From an uncultured Kangiella sp. (GTDB lineage: Bacteria; Pseudomonadota; Gammaproteobacteria; Enterobacterales; Kangiellaceae), in contig CANMKR010000003.1 of the NCBI GenBank assembly GCA_947498625.1, positions 310,001-374,000 on the forward strand: 64,000 bases of DNA, read 5' to 3'. Below the pieces are notes generated by a model. That model searched no databases, was not told the origin of the DNA, and saw only the letters and a list, made by a program, of their open reading frames with translations. The first letter of the stretch is position 1. Each line of letters starts with the position of its first letter. This document shows, one piece after another, positions 46,515 to 54,282 of this stretch. The position numbers and the translations under genes were made by a program.

Positions 46515-47771
46515 TTAAACTCTAAACAAGGTGCTTTGAATAACAGTCACTACTTTTTCTAAAGCACCTTTATTTTTATCGATAAAGGTTTTAGCCTTCT
46601 CCCCCATCACCTCTGCCTCACGATTATCATTAGCTAACTGAATTAATTGTTCTGCTAGTTGCTGGCTATTTGTAACCACTTTTGCAGCTTCTATCTCAAT
46701 TAACGAATCAAATAGGTATTGAAAATTATGGTAATCAGGGCCCGTTAAGATCGGCTTGGAGTAATAGGCTGCTTCAATAGCATTGTGCCCGCCTATATCT
46801 ACAAAACTACCGCCGATAAATGCCACATTTGATTTTTGATAGGCAAATAACAACTCACCCATAGTATCACCAAGCAAGACACTAGCAGACTCATCCCAAC
46901 TGGACCGCTTTGAGCGTCTGGATAACTGAAAACCATTTTGTGAAATTAACTCGGCGACACTTTCAAAGCGCTCCGGATGTCTTGGAACCAAAATCAATTT
47001 AGCATTTGGAATAGCATCTGTCACTTGCTTATGCGCCTGCAATATTTGCTCATCCTCTCCGTGATGGGTGCTTGCGGCTATCCAAACAAATTCTTTATTC
47101 CAATAGGGGAAGTACTCGTCAAAACTAGCCTGTGGAAACTCAGCATCAAACTTAATATTTCCAGTTATTTCTACATTGCTTTTTGAAACACCAGAACTCA
47201 CAAAACGCTGAGCATCAGCTTCATTCACCGCTAATACATGCGACAGCTTTGAAAATAAAGATTGGCTAGCATCTTTAAAGAACGAATATTTTCTGGCCGA
47301 GGATTCAGACAGGCGAGCATTAGCTAGGATTATGGGGATCTGTCGTTCATGAATATGGCTTAACCAATTAGGCCAAAGTTCCGTTTCCATAATAACCACG
47401 ACTTTTGGCGATACTCTAGATAGAAACCGTTTGATACTTCCTGGTAAATCGCATGGAGAGTAATAATGAATAATTTTATCGCCCAAATGTTCTAACAATA
47501 ATTTGGCGCCGGTAGGAGTTGTAGTGGTAACCACAATTTTTAATTTAGGGTTTGCGGTGATTAGTTTATTAATAATAGAGATAGCACCGCTGGTTTCTCC
47601 CATAGAAACAGCATGAATCCATAAATCAGTATCTTTATGTTTTTTTACAAATCCAAATCTTTGCCGAAATGGTTCGCGATACTTCGGAGGTTTTAAACTC
47701 TTAAAAAACCAACGAATGCACATCAAAGGTGAGAGCAAATAATAAATAAAGGTATAAACTCCTTTAATCAT
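46515..47771 (-). CDS. waaA: 3-deoxy-D-manno-octulosonic acid (Kdo) transferase WaaA
   Basis: This 418-residue GT-B glycosyltransferase adds Kdo to lipid A. It has an N-terminal membrane anchor (about residues 5-24), the catalytic-base region HAVSMGETSGA, ETELWPNW, and the CMP-Kdo-binding region GGHNAIEAAYYSKP. It follows rnfH after one base and is convergent with tolC, 5 bp apart. Only one waaA is seen in the window, and the heptosyl transferases are not here. Confidence 0.94.
   Translation of the reverse strand: MIKGVYTFIYYLLSPLMCIRWFFKSLKPPKYREPFRQRFGFVKKHKDTDLWIHAVSMGETSGAISIINKLITANPKLKIVVTTTTPTGAKLLLEHLGDKIIHYYSPCDLPGSIKRFLSRVSPKVVVIMETELWPNWLSHIHERQIPIILANARLSESSARKYSFFKDASQSLFSKLSHVLAVNEADAQRFVSSGVSKSNVEITGNIKFDAEFPQASFDEYFPYWNKEFVWIAASTHHGEDEQILQAHKQVTDAIPNAKLILVPRHPERFESVAELISQNGFQLSRRSKRSSWDESASVLLGDTMGELLFAYQKSNVAFIGGSFVDIGGHNAIEAAYYSKPILTGPDYHNFQYLFDSLIEIEAAKVVTNSQQLAEQLIQLANDNREAEVMGEKAKTFIDKNKGALEKVVTVIQSTLFRV
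46528..46570 (+). terminator. tolC terminator embedded in the waaA 3' coding end
   Basis: A perfect 10-bp stem, AAGGTGCTTT / AAAGCACCTT, with a 23-nt loop is followed by TATTTTTATC. It begins 19 bp after the tolC stop. The whole structure lies within the last codons of waaA on the other strand. Confidence 0.7.
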
Positions 47772-47772
47772 A

Positions 47773-48072
47773 TTATTTATTTTTCCCAGTGCTTGCTTTC
47801 AATGCTCTTTGCTTCCTAACTTCTTTAGGATCAGCTATTAACGGACGATATATTTCTATACGGTCGCCGTCGTGCAAAGTATCGGTTAATTTAGCTAATT
47901 TGCTAAATATACCGACTTTACTAACCGTTAAATCTATTTCTGGATAAAGTTCTAAAATACCGGAAGCTTTGATTATGGCCTCAAGACTATCATCTTTATC
48001 AACCTGCAGACTCAGTAGCGTTTGTTTGTCAGGCAGCGCATAAGCAACTTCAGCTTTAATGGTATCACTCAT
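47773..48072 (-). CDS. rnfH: RnfH family protein
   Basis: This 99-residue beta-grasp, ubiquitin-like protein of the RnfH/UPF0125 family has the stretches VEVAYALPDKQ-like start, IDLTVSKVGIFSKL and LHDGDRIEIYRPLIADPKEVRKQRA. It follows ratA by 36 bp on the same strand, the standard smpB / ratA / rnfH arrangement. In E. coli the gene encodes an antitoxin-like partner of RatA by annotation, but the function is not firmly established. Confidence 0.93.
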   Translation of the reverse strand: MSDTIKAEVAYALPDKQTLLSLQVDKDDSLEAIIKASGILELYPEIDLTVSKVGIFSKLAKLTDTLHDGDRIEIYRPLIADPKEVRKQRALKASTGKNK

Positions 48073-48108
48073 AAATAAGCCCCCATGAGTTTCGTCAATG
48101 AGTAAAAG

Positions 48109-48540
48109 CTAGGCATAGACTAATTTTGCCCTCGCAGTAAAAGCGTCAACAAAACTTTCTACTAACTGGTTAAATACTTTTCCAAAGGCTAACTCTAATA
48201 ACTTATTAGAAAATTCAAACTCTAACCGCAGTTCAATTTTAGAAGCTTGCTCAGATAGCGAGCTAAAAGTCCAAACACCATTTAAAAGCTTAAATGGCCC
48301 ATCCACCAGTGACATAACAATTTCACTATGCGGGGTGTTAATATTCTTTGTAGTAAATGATTGCTCAAAACTGCCTTTAGCAACGTACAAAACGGCAGTA
48401 ACTTCTTTCTCATTTTGCTCTAGGATTTTTGAGCCAGAACAATAGGGCAAAAACTCAGGGTAATCTTCTATTGCATTGACCAATGCAAACATTTGCTCGC
48501 TGCTAAAAGGAACAATGGCTTGTCGATGTATGCTTTTCAT
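48109..48540 (-). CDS. ratA: Type II toxin-antitoxin-like START-domain protein RatA
   Basis: This 143-residue START/cyclase-like protein (COG2867) is described in E. coli as inhibiting 70S ribosome assembly, and homologues are linked to coenzyme Q (Coq10). The pattern FALVNAIEDYPEFLPYCSG and the C-terminal FNQLVESFVDAFTARA are diagnostic. The ATG at 48540 is chosen because homologues begin with MxxIxRxAxVP; the frame extends upstream to 48618, but the extra residues are not homologous and would invade the smpB leader. It is divergent from smpB. Confidence 0.93.
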   Translation of the reverse strand: MKSIHRQAIVPFSSEQMFALVNAIEDYPEFLPYCSGSKILEQNEKEVTAVLYVAKGSFEQSFTTKNINTPHSEIVMSLVDGPFKLLNGVWTFSSLSEQASKIELRLEFEFSNKLLELAFGKVFNQLVESFVDAFTARAKLVYA

Positions 48541-48635
48541 GGATATTAAAATAATACTAGTTAATTGGATTGTAGCATCTGTACTAACCTGAATGCTATA
48601 ATTACCAAACTTGAGCAATCACCTATGAACACATT

Positions 48636-49118
48636 TTGGCAAAACAAAAGAAAAACAAAGCAAATTCTAATACCATCGCTTTAAATAAACGAGCAAGACA
48701 CGATTACTTCATCGAAAAGACGTTCGAAGCCGGCTTGGTATTACAAGGGTGGGAAGTAAAAAGCCTTCGCGCTGGTAAGGCTAATCTGGCTGAAAGCTAT
48801 GTTTTACTAAAAGATGGCGAGGCTTGGCTTTTTGGTTGCCATATCTCACCACTTTTAAGTGCTTCGACTCATGTAATTGCCGACCCAATGCGTACTCGTA
48901 AGTTGTTATTGCATGACCATGAGCTCGCTCAGTTATTTCGAGGCGCGGAGCAGCAAGGAAATACTGTAGTCGCTTTAGCACTCTATTGGAAAAAGTCCTT
49001 AGCAAAACTTGAAATTGGACTCGCTAAAGGTAAAAAGCTGCACGACAAACGCGCCACAGAAAAAGAACGCGAGTGGAATAAAACCAAAGAACGTATTATG
49101 AAACATAACGTTTCTTAA
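48636..49118 (+). CDS. smpB: SsrA-binding protein SmpB
   Basis: This 160-residue partner of tmRNA is needed for trans-translation and ribosome rescue. Characteristic motifs are [35 protein letters not shown] and the basic tail [20 protein letters not shown]. The start is a TTG; no in-frame ATG is nearby (the ATG at 48625 is out of frame), and the N-terminus then fits the family. The tmRNA gene ssrA is about 4.3 kb downstream. It is divergent from ratA. Confidence 0.96.
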   Translation: MAKQKKNKANSNTIALNKRARHDYFIEKTFEAGLVLQGWEVKSLRAGKANLAESYVLLKDGEAWLFGCHISPLLSASTHVIADPMRTRKLLLHDHELAQLFRGAEQQGNTVVALALYWKKSLAKLEIGLAKGKKLHDKRATEKEREWNKTKERIMKHNVS

Positions 49119-49213
49119 CACAGGTCACAATCTGTAATAGATTATTTGAGCTTAAGAGAAGTATCTTGTTAAGATGACAAAACCGTATACTAATAAGGCT
49201 TTCCCAAGTAACT

Positions 49214-50185
49214 ATGATTCGAATCAAACCCACTAGTCTAGTAATTTCGACATTAATAATATCGAGCTGCTCTTTTGTGCAAGATAGAAGCGAAGAGCTG
49301 GTTCAAGTGGTTGATGCAACAGAATCAAGTTCTTACTCGAACGCCAAGCCAAAAAATGAAGCTCGTAAATCAATAGCCCCACAACAATATGTCGTTAAGA
49401 AAAATGATACCTTAGGTAGTATTGCCCGAAAAACTTTAGGCTCTTCGGCTTATTACCGTCAATTGGCGGCCTTTAATTCTCTTAGTGAGCAACAGACATT
49501 AAAGGTTGGACAAGTTTTAATGATTCCTACTAATGTATCCGTTTCTCAAACTGCAAAGGCAACCCCCTTAAAACGACCTTCTACTGCGACAAAAGAGCCT
49601 GTAACTATTGCAAGTCAAGAGTACCCTGAGTTGGACAGCCTTATTTCTCAGCAAAAATATAATCAAGCCATTGATTGGGCTTTAACTCATCCTAACCTAA
49701 ATGAAGACTTGGGCTTACAAGCAAAACTAGTTGAAGCCACCAGCTTACAAGCTGATAAAGAACTGGCAGAGAAAGATTACTCTGAGGCTAGTTTTTTAAT
49801 TAATGGTTTAAAAGCTAATCAAAATCTAGCAGAAGTAAGCAAAAGGCAGTTAGCTAGTAAAGCAACGCAAATTCAGTGCAATCAATTAAGTCATAATGCA
49901 TTACAGAAAGTAGGCAAAAGCCAGACCAATGGAGCATATAAAGACTTGATGCAGGCACTAAGCCTAGATAAAAACTATTCCAATTCTCTAGACTTATTTC
50001 TACAGGCCAGAGACTCTGTGACTGAAAGCATGCACCAAGAAGCGTTGAAACTGTATCGTAATCAACAGTTAGGTAAAGCTTCAGACCTTTGGAATCAAAT
50101 TTTGAAACTCAACCCTAATGATGATTTAGCGTTAGTTTATACGGATCGAGTCAAAAACCTGCAGAAAAAACTTAAAGGACTATAG
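49214..50185 (+). CDS. LysM-domain lipoprotein
   Basis: This 323-residue protein has a lipoprotein signal (hydrophobic start, lipobox ISSC). It carries one LysM peptidoglycan-binding domain at about residues 57-104 (YVVKKNDTLGSIARKTLGSS...LKVGQVLMIP) and a C-terminal helical part with TPR-like sequence (LYRNQQLGKASDLWNQILKLNPNDDLALV). It is probably anchored to a membrane and facing the peptidoglycan. It is convergent with the Ser/Thr kinase gene, 10 bp apart. The specific function is unknown. Confidence 0.8.
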   Translation: MIRIKPTSLVISTLIISSCSFVQDRSEELVQVVDATESSSYSNAKPKNEARKSIAPQQYVVKKNDTLGSIARKTLGSSAYYRQLAAFNSLSEQQTLKVGQVLMIPTNVSVSQTAKATPLKRPSTATKEPVTIASQEYPELDSLISQQKYNQAIDWALTHPNLNEDLGLQAKLVEATSLQADKELAEKDYSEASFLINGLKANQNLAEVSKRQLASKATQIQCNQLSHNALQKVGKSQTNGAYKDLMQALSLDKNYSNSLDLFLQARDSVTESMHQEALKLYRNQQLGKASDLWNQILKLNPNDDLALVYTDRVKNLQKKLKGL

Positions 50186-50195
50186 ATAATATTTT

Positions 50196-51896
50196 TTAGT
50201 CCGTAATAACGATAGTCTTATCGATATCTTTGTTTTGAATAATAGTTTCTTCTAGCTTAGCGTCAACTTCAACAATATTGATTTTCTGGGTGCGAGTTAA
50301 GCCCGCCATTTTTTGCGATAACTGGTTAATCTCTTGCTCCATACGACCAAATTCATCGTGAGTAGTGATAGGTAAGGCTGAAGCCTCTCCATAAAGGCGG
50401 ATATCATGCAGCTTTTGACGACTAAGATTTATACGTTTAGCAAAGCGATTACTCAACCAGTAAATACCTACAAAGACTACGAGTAAAATTAACAACATCC
50501 AAATAATCATGGTCAAAATAGAAGAGTTTGAAGCCTGCTGCAAATTAGCTCTACTTAAGGCAACATTCACTCGCCCCACTTCTTTTTGTTGATAACTTAT
50601 TGGGCTATCGAAAAAATAGGCGTTTTGGCTAAAACTAACATCATCAAAATAAACGCTTCCTTGTGAAATATTTTCAACCAGTTCCCATTCAGTATTCTTC
50701 TCAAAAGTTTTGTCAAGGTCCGCTTTATTATTGCTACTGATGATAGTGTCGCTTTGATCTCTAATACTCAAATAGAGTACTTGACGATTTTCAGCAATGG
50801 TTTCCGTTATTGACTGAAGCGTTAAGCGCTCTTCCAGTAATAAAGGTTCAGCCGTTTCACTGGCAATAATCTGACTAATTGAAAATCCATAGTCGTACAT
50901 CAATTGATTCATTAGTCGCGTTTGCTTTTGATTAACCCAAACCATTCCAAGTATCATGACCAAAAAAACGAAGCTTGAGAGTCCAACGGCCCAACGAGCA
51001 CTCATGGAAACAAATTTAATCTCAGTCAATCCTTTAAGATTCTCAAGATGCTCCTTTTCTAATTTATCCAGCTCCTCGACCAAGGTTTCTGTAGACTCAT
51101 AGCGTAAGTCTGGATTCTTTTGCAAAAGTCTGAAGACAATAGTTTGCCAGACTAGTCCAGCCTCAAAATTTAAGTTTAAAGGCTCAGGGTTTTGTTGCAG
51201 CACAGCTTGCAAAATAGCAGCATGGTTAATGGCCTTAAAAGGTAATTCGCCCTTACTCGCTTGGTATAAAATAACCCCTAACGAATAGTAATCAGTTTTT
51301 GCATCAATACCACGCCCTGAAATCTGTTCCGGCGACATATAGGCAGGAGTACCCATAATTTGCGAATCGCGCTCAGGATCGTTCGAACTTTGGCTTAGTT
51401 GCTCTTCTAAAAATTCACTTTCAATTTTAGCAATACCAAAATCGGTAATTTTAAAATTGGTACCGTCATCGATAACAAAGATATTTTCGGGTTTAAGATC
51501 TCGATGGATAACACCTTGTCTATGAGCATAGCCCAAAGCTTGACTCAGACTTCTGGCCAGAGGTATTAGCTCATCAAGGCTGAGCACACCTTTTTCGTAC
51601 AGAAATTCATCAAGCGTAACGCCATCCAATAATTCCATGGCAATAAAAGGTCGTCCATTCCAAATACCTGTATCGTAAATAGTAACAATAGATGGGTGAC
51701 TCAATCGACCTGCAGACTTTGCTTCGCTAACAAAAAGCTCTCGATACTCCGCCTTTTCTATTAACTCGTGCTTTAAAAGCTTAATTGCAAGTTCACGACC
51801 TATGTCTGGATCTTCCGCTTTATAGACAACGGACATAGCGCCACGCCCGAGTTCTTCCAGGATTTTATAGCGCCCAATAAAGGTGTTTTCGACCAT
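50196..51896 (-). CDS. Membrane-bound Ser/Thr protein kinase with periplasmic sensor domain
   Basis: This 566-residue Hanks-type kinase has a glycine-rich loop GRGAMSVVY, Lys39, HRDLKPEN with catalytic Asp133, DFG at 152-154 and GTPAYMSPEQ, so it looks active. Membrane segments at about 302-321 and 460-481 flank a periplasmic domain of about 140 residues that resembles a sensor-histidine-kinase input, followed by a HAMP-like cytoplasmic end. It is the last gene of a PP2C / FHA / kinase operon, 2 bp after the FHA gene. It probably signals by reversible phosphorylation with FHA docking; targets are unknown. Confidence 0.9.
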   Translation of the reverse strand: MVENTFIGRYKILEELGRGAMSVVYKAEDPDIGRELAIKLLKHELIEKAEYRELFVSEAKSAGRLSHPSIVTIYDTGIWNGRPFIAMELLDGVTLDEFLYEKGVLSLDELIPLARSLSQALGYAHRQGVIHRDLKPENIFVIDDGTNFKITDFGIAKIESEFLEEQLSQSSNDPERDSQIMGTPAYMSPEQISGRGIDAKTDYYSLGVILYQASKGELPFKAINHAAILQAVLQQNPEPLNLNFEAGLVWQTIVFRLLQKNPDLRYESTETLVEELDKLEKEHLENLKGLTEIKFVSMSARWAVGLSSFVFLVMILGMVWVNQKQTRLMNQLMYDYGFSISQIIASETAEPLLLEERLTLQSITETIAENRQVLYLSIRDQSDTIISSNNKADLDKTFEKNTEWELVENISQGSVYFDDVSFSQNAYFFDSPISYQQKEVGRVNVALSRANLQQASNSSILTMIIWMLLILLVVFVGIYWLSNRFAKRINLSRQKLHDIRLYGEASALPITTHDEFGRMEQEINQLSQKMAGLTRTQKINIVEVDAKLEETIIQNKDIDKTIVITD

Positions 51897-51898
51897 AA

Positions 51899-52441
51899 TT
51901 AGATCAATAAGAAAATGATGACCAATAATGATATAGCAGCAACAGCTACTGCAGAAAATGCAAACCAGTTAGTGGCTGGTTTTTCAACCGTTTCAACAAT
52001 GTCACTTTCGTCGACAAGAGTGAACAAAAATTCTGTATGACCCACTTGAATTCTGTCGCCGAACGATAAAACTCTATCAGTAATTTTCTCACCATTAACT
52101 ATAGTGCCATTAGAAGATAGTAAATTTAGAATTTTCCATGCGCCACCTTGATAGGTAATTTGCGCATGAGTAGAAGAGGCTGCTGGGTCATAGATAGTTA
52201 CATTATTACCTTTACCACGGCCAATGATATTCTTCCCCTTCACTAAAATAAATTGTTCTCCCACATGAGGTTTGCTAGTTGCTACCAAAGCAGCAACTTT
52301 ACTACCATCATCTTCTTGCCGTTGAATTTCTTCAGCAATCATTTGATCCACTTTTTTCGAATCAAAAACTAAAGTTCCTTGCGGGCCAGCTTTATCTTCG
52401 CGGTACGGATTTTTTTCTGTTGGTTTCTTTTCGGAACTCAT
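51899..52441 (-). CDS. FHA-domain membrane-anchored protein
   Basis: This 180-residue protein has an FHA domain at about residues 61-135 (NIIGRGKGNNVTIYDPAASSTHAQI, SSNGTIVNGEKI written as key parts: GRGKGNN, SSTHAQI, SSNGTIVNG) that binds phosphothreonine. A single C-terminal membrane helix (about 159-179) follows. It lies between the phosphatase and kinase genes, overlapping the phosphatase stop by 4 bp. It is likely the phospho-dependent adaptor of the module, tethered to the inner membrane. Confidence 0.9.
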   Translation of the reverse strand: MSSEKKPTEKNPYREDKAGPQGTLVFDSKKVDQMIAEEIQRQEDDGSKVAALVATSKPHVGEQFILVKGKNIIGRGKGNNVTIYDPAASSTHAQITYQGGAWKILNLLSSNGTIVNGEKITDRVLSFGDRIQVGHTEFLFTLVDESDIVETVEKPATNWFAFSAVAVAAISLLVIIFLLI

Positions 52442-53244
52442 ATTTTTTCCTTCTTAAATTTTGAAAGCCAGCCAGTTAGCAGACTCTTGAAATCACCTTT
52501 GGGTTCTTTTTTCGGTTCCTTGATAGGTGAGTCTATTAAAATTAAAGACAGGTTGTCCTTTCCCCCATTCTTACATGCCATTTCTACTAGCTGCTCAATT
52601 TTCGCTTGGTTATCTCTTGGCTGACGCAAACATTGGATTAATTCTGTTTCACTGACTTCTTCATATAATCCGTCACTGACTATCAAAACCGATTCGGCAA
52701 AGTCCCATTCGCGTTCAATCAAACCAATATCCAACTGATGCTTATCCTCAATACCCAGACATTGAGTGATCACATGACTTTGTGGATGATCTTTTGCTTC
52801 TATTGGATTAAGCAAACCTGCATCAATCAGCTTTTGCACTAGAGTATGATCTTTAGTTAATTGAACTAGTGTTGATTCCTGCGCATTCCACAAATATGCT
52901 CTACTATCACCAACCCAGGCAATTTTATAGCGATCGCGGTCATTTAAAAGGGTAACCACCGTCGCCCCTCTATCTTCAGCTTCATGACGATTATAAGCTT
53001 TGATTACTGAATGAGCAGAATGGACTGCGGTTCTTAAGTTACCGCCTTGTCTAATGGACTTGCTAACTTCATCGATCACAAATTGACTGGCTTGCTCACC
53101 TTGAGTTAAACCACCGACTCCATCCGACAAAATCCAAAGCCCCAAATCTGCTGCAGCAAAAACCTTATCGTCATTGGTTTGACGTTCAATCCCTTGATGA
53201 GAAAGCATCGCAAAATTTAGTTTATTTTGATTTAATACCGACAT
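52438..53244 (-). CDS. PP2C-family Ser/Thr protein phosphatase
   Basis: This 268-residue metal-dependent phosphatase has motifs RQTNDDKVF, LWILSDGVGG, GATVVTLL, WVGDSRAYLW, TKDHTL, SDGLYEEV and GGKDNLSLILI, so all metal-binding aspartates are visible. It is first in the phosphatase-FHA-kinase operon and is the likely eraser of the kinase's phosphorylation. Such triads also occur in type VI secretion loci, but no secretion genes are present here. It is divergent from ssrA. Confidence 0.92.
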   Translation of the reverse strand: MSVLNQNKLNFAMLSHQGIERQTNDDKVFAAADLGLWILSDGVGGLTQGEQASQFVIDEVSKSIRQGGNLRTAVHSAHSVIKAYNRHEAEDRGATVVTLLNDRDRYKIAWVGDSRAYLWNAQESTLVQLTKDHTLVQKLIDAGLLNPIEAKDHPQSHVITQCLGIEDKHQLDIGLIEREWDFAESVLIVSDGLYEEVSETELIQCLRQPRDNQAKIEQLVEMACKNGGKDNLSLILIDSPIKEPKKEPKGDFKSLLTGWLSKFKKEKI

Positions 53245-53346
53245 TACCCCTCCTAGAAATTGAAGTTTAACTGCTTGAAATTATTATATATGTTAAACAA
53301 TCCACAAATCGAAATTTAGAAATGAAAACTAGGTCCTTGAAATAGC

Positions 53347-53374
53347 TTGCGCGGGACCAGATATAACCTATAAT
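53347..53374 (+). promoter_or_regulatory. Promoter of ssrA
   Basis: TTGCGC (53347-53352), a 16-bp spacer and a perfect TATAAT (53369-53374) end 11 bases before the tmRNA 5' end. This is a good sigma-70 match for a highly expressed RNA. Confidence 0.7.
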
Positions 53375-53385
53375 CCCACACTCTA

Positions 53386-53735
53386 GGGGGCGACATGGCT
53401 TCGACGTGGATTACGAACCTCTAGGTGCATGTCGAGATGTTAGCGAATCTCGTAAAATCAAAGCTAAAACTTTATAGTTGCAAACGAAGACAACTACGCT
53501 TTAGCCGCTTAATCGGCTAACTGTCGCCTCTGAGCGTTCTTGGTAGGAGCTCGACAGTCATTACAGGAACTAGCAGGTAACTGTGCTCGGCAGCCAACTG
53601 CGAAACTATCCTCGAGATCGTTTTACTAAGCCTGCCCATCGGCTCGAGTAAGATTAAATTAAAGGTGGTTCTAAACATGTAGAGCCTAGAGCAGAGGATT
53701 TGCGGACGGGGGTTCAATTCCCCCCGCCTCCACCA
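53386..53735 (+). ncRNA. ssrA: tmRNA (transfer-messenger RNA)
   Basis: This is a complete single-piece tmRNA. The 5' GGGGGCG pairs with the 3' CGCCUCC to form the acceptor stem, followed by ACCA. The T-arm has GGGGG / CCCCC around UUCAAUU. The tag frame at 53480-53512 encodes ANEDNYALAA and a stop. It tags proteins from stalled ribosomes for degradation, together with SmpB (4.3 kb upstream). The last 197 bases are repeated as a truncated copy at 62988-63182, which marks ssrA as the attachment site of the following island. Confidence 0.96.
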
Positions 53736-53738
53736 AAT

Positions 53739-54272
53739 TTATTGGCAACTTTCAACAGCTTGATTCTTTTTATTATTGTTCAACTCTGCAATCCAGCACT
53801 GATTATGGATAGAACAATAGCAAATTTTGATATTGCCCAAGCTTTCAAATTTACTCATAAAATATTGCGTATCATCATTCCAAGGAATCGAAAACATTTC
53901 CACATTTTCTCCAACACCAATAACGGTATTATCCGGAATGAAACCTCTATATACATCATGACCAAAAGCTTTTTCAGGACCAGAAACACTACGAATGAAT
54001 CTCTCTAAGTTTTGAAATTCTTCTTGCCCATTTAGTAGATTAATATCGGCTGTCAACGCAGGGCCTACGCCTTTATTTTGTAATTGAAGACTAAACCCTT
54101 CCTGACTATAACTGCCTTTTATTTGCAAATATGGCCAGACTTCAGCTTGTTGTTGCTCTTGAATTGTACTGAGTTCTAAAAAAGCAATAATGATTGAAGA
54201 CATTGATAATAAAACAGCTAAGCCTGAAGCTATACGACTTATCCAATCTGTATTTTGCTGAACATCACTCAT
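53739..54272 (-). CDS. Hypothetical membrane-anchored protein (177 aa)
   Basis: I do not recognise a family. AAGGAG precedes the ATG by about 7 bases. One hydrophobic segment lies near residues 13-33, with a soluble C-terminal domain containing IPWNDDTQYF and a cysteine-containing tail (ICYCSIHNQCW). Its stop is 3 bp from the 3' end of ssrA, on the opposite strand, which is the place where an integrase gene would normally sit. Nothing in it resembles a recombinase. It lies 10 bp downstream of the S41 peptidase gene on the same strand. Confidence 0.7.
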   Translation of the reverse strand: MSDVQQNTDWISRIASGLAVLLSMSSIIIAFLELSTIQEQQQAEVWPYLQIKGSYSQEGFSLQLQNKGVGPALTADINLLNGQEEFQNLERFIRSVSGPEKAFGHDVYRGFIPDNTVIGVGENVEMFSIPWNDDTQYFMSKFESLGNIKICYCSIHNQCWIAELNNNKKNQAVESCQ

Positions 54273-54282
54273 GGCTTGCTCC

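Noticed and set aside
48541-48618. Extended RatA start
   Set aside because: The additional 26 residues have no family match; the ATG at 48540 gives the standard protein.
50177-50202. GGACTA / TAGTCC inverted repeat between the LysM and kinase genes as a terminator
   Set aside because: The stem is only 6 bp with a 14-nt loop, and the T run lies inside the loop rather than after the stem.
50196-53244. Part of a type VI secretion locus
   Set aside because: No Tss, Hcp or VgrG genes are present in the window.
53700-54008. Plus-strand frame beginning inside ssrA
   Set aside because: It starts within the tmRNA T-arm and is antisense to the better-supported 177-residue gene.
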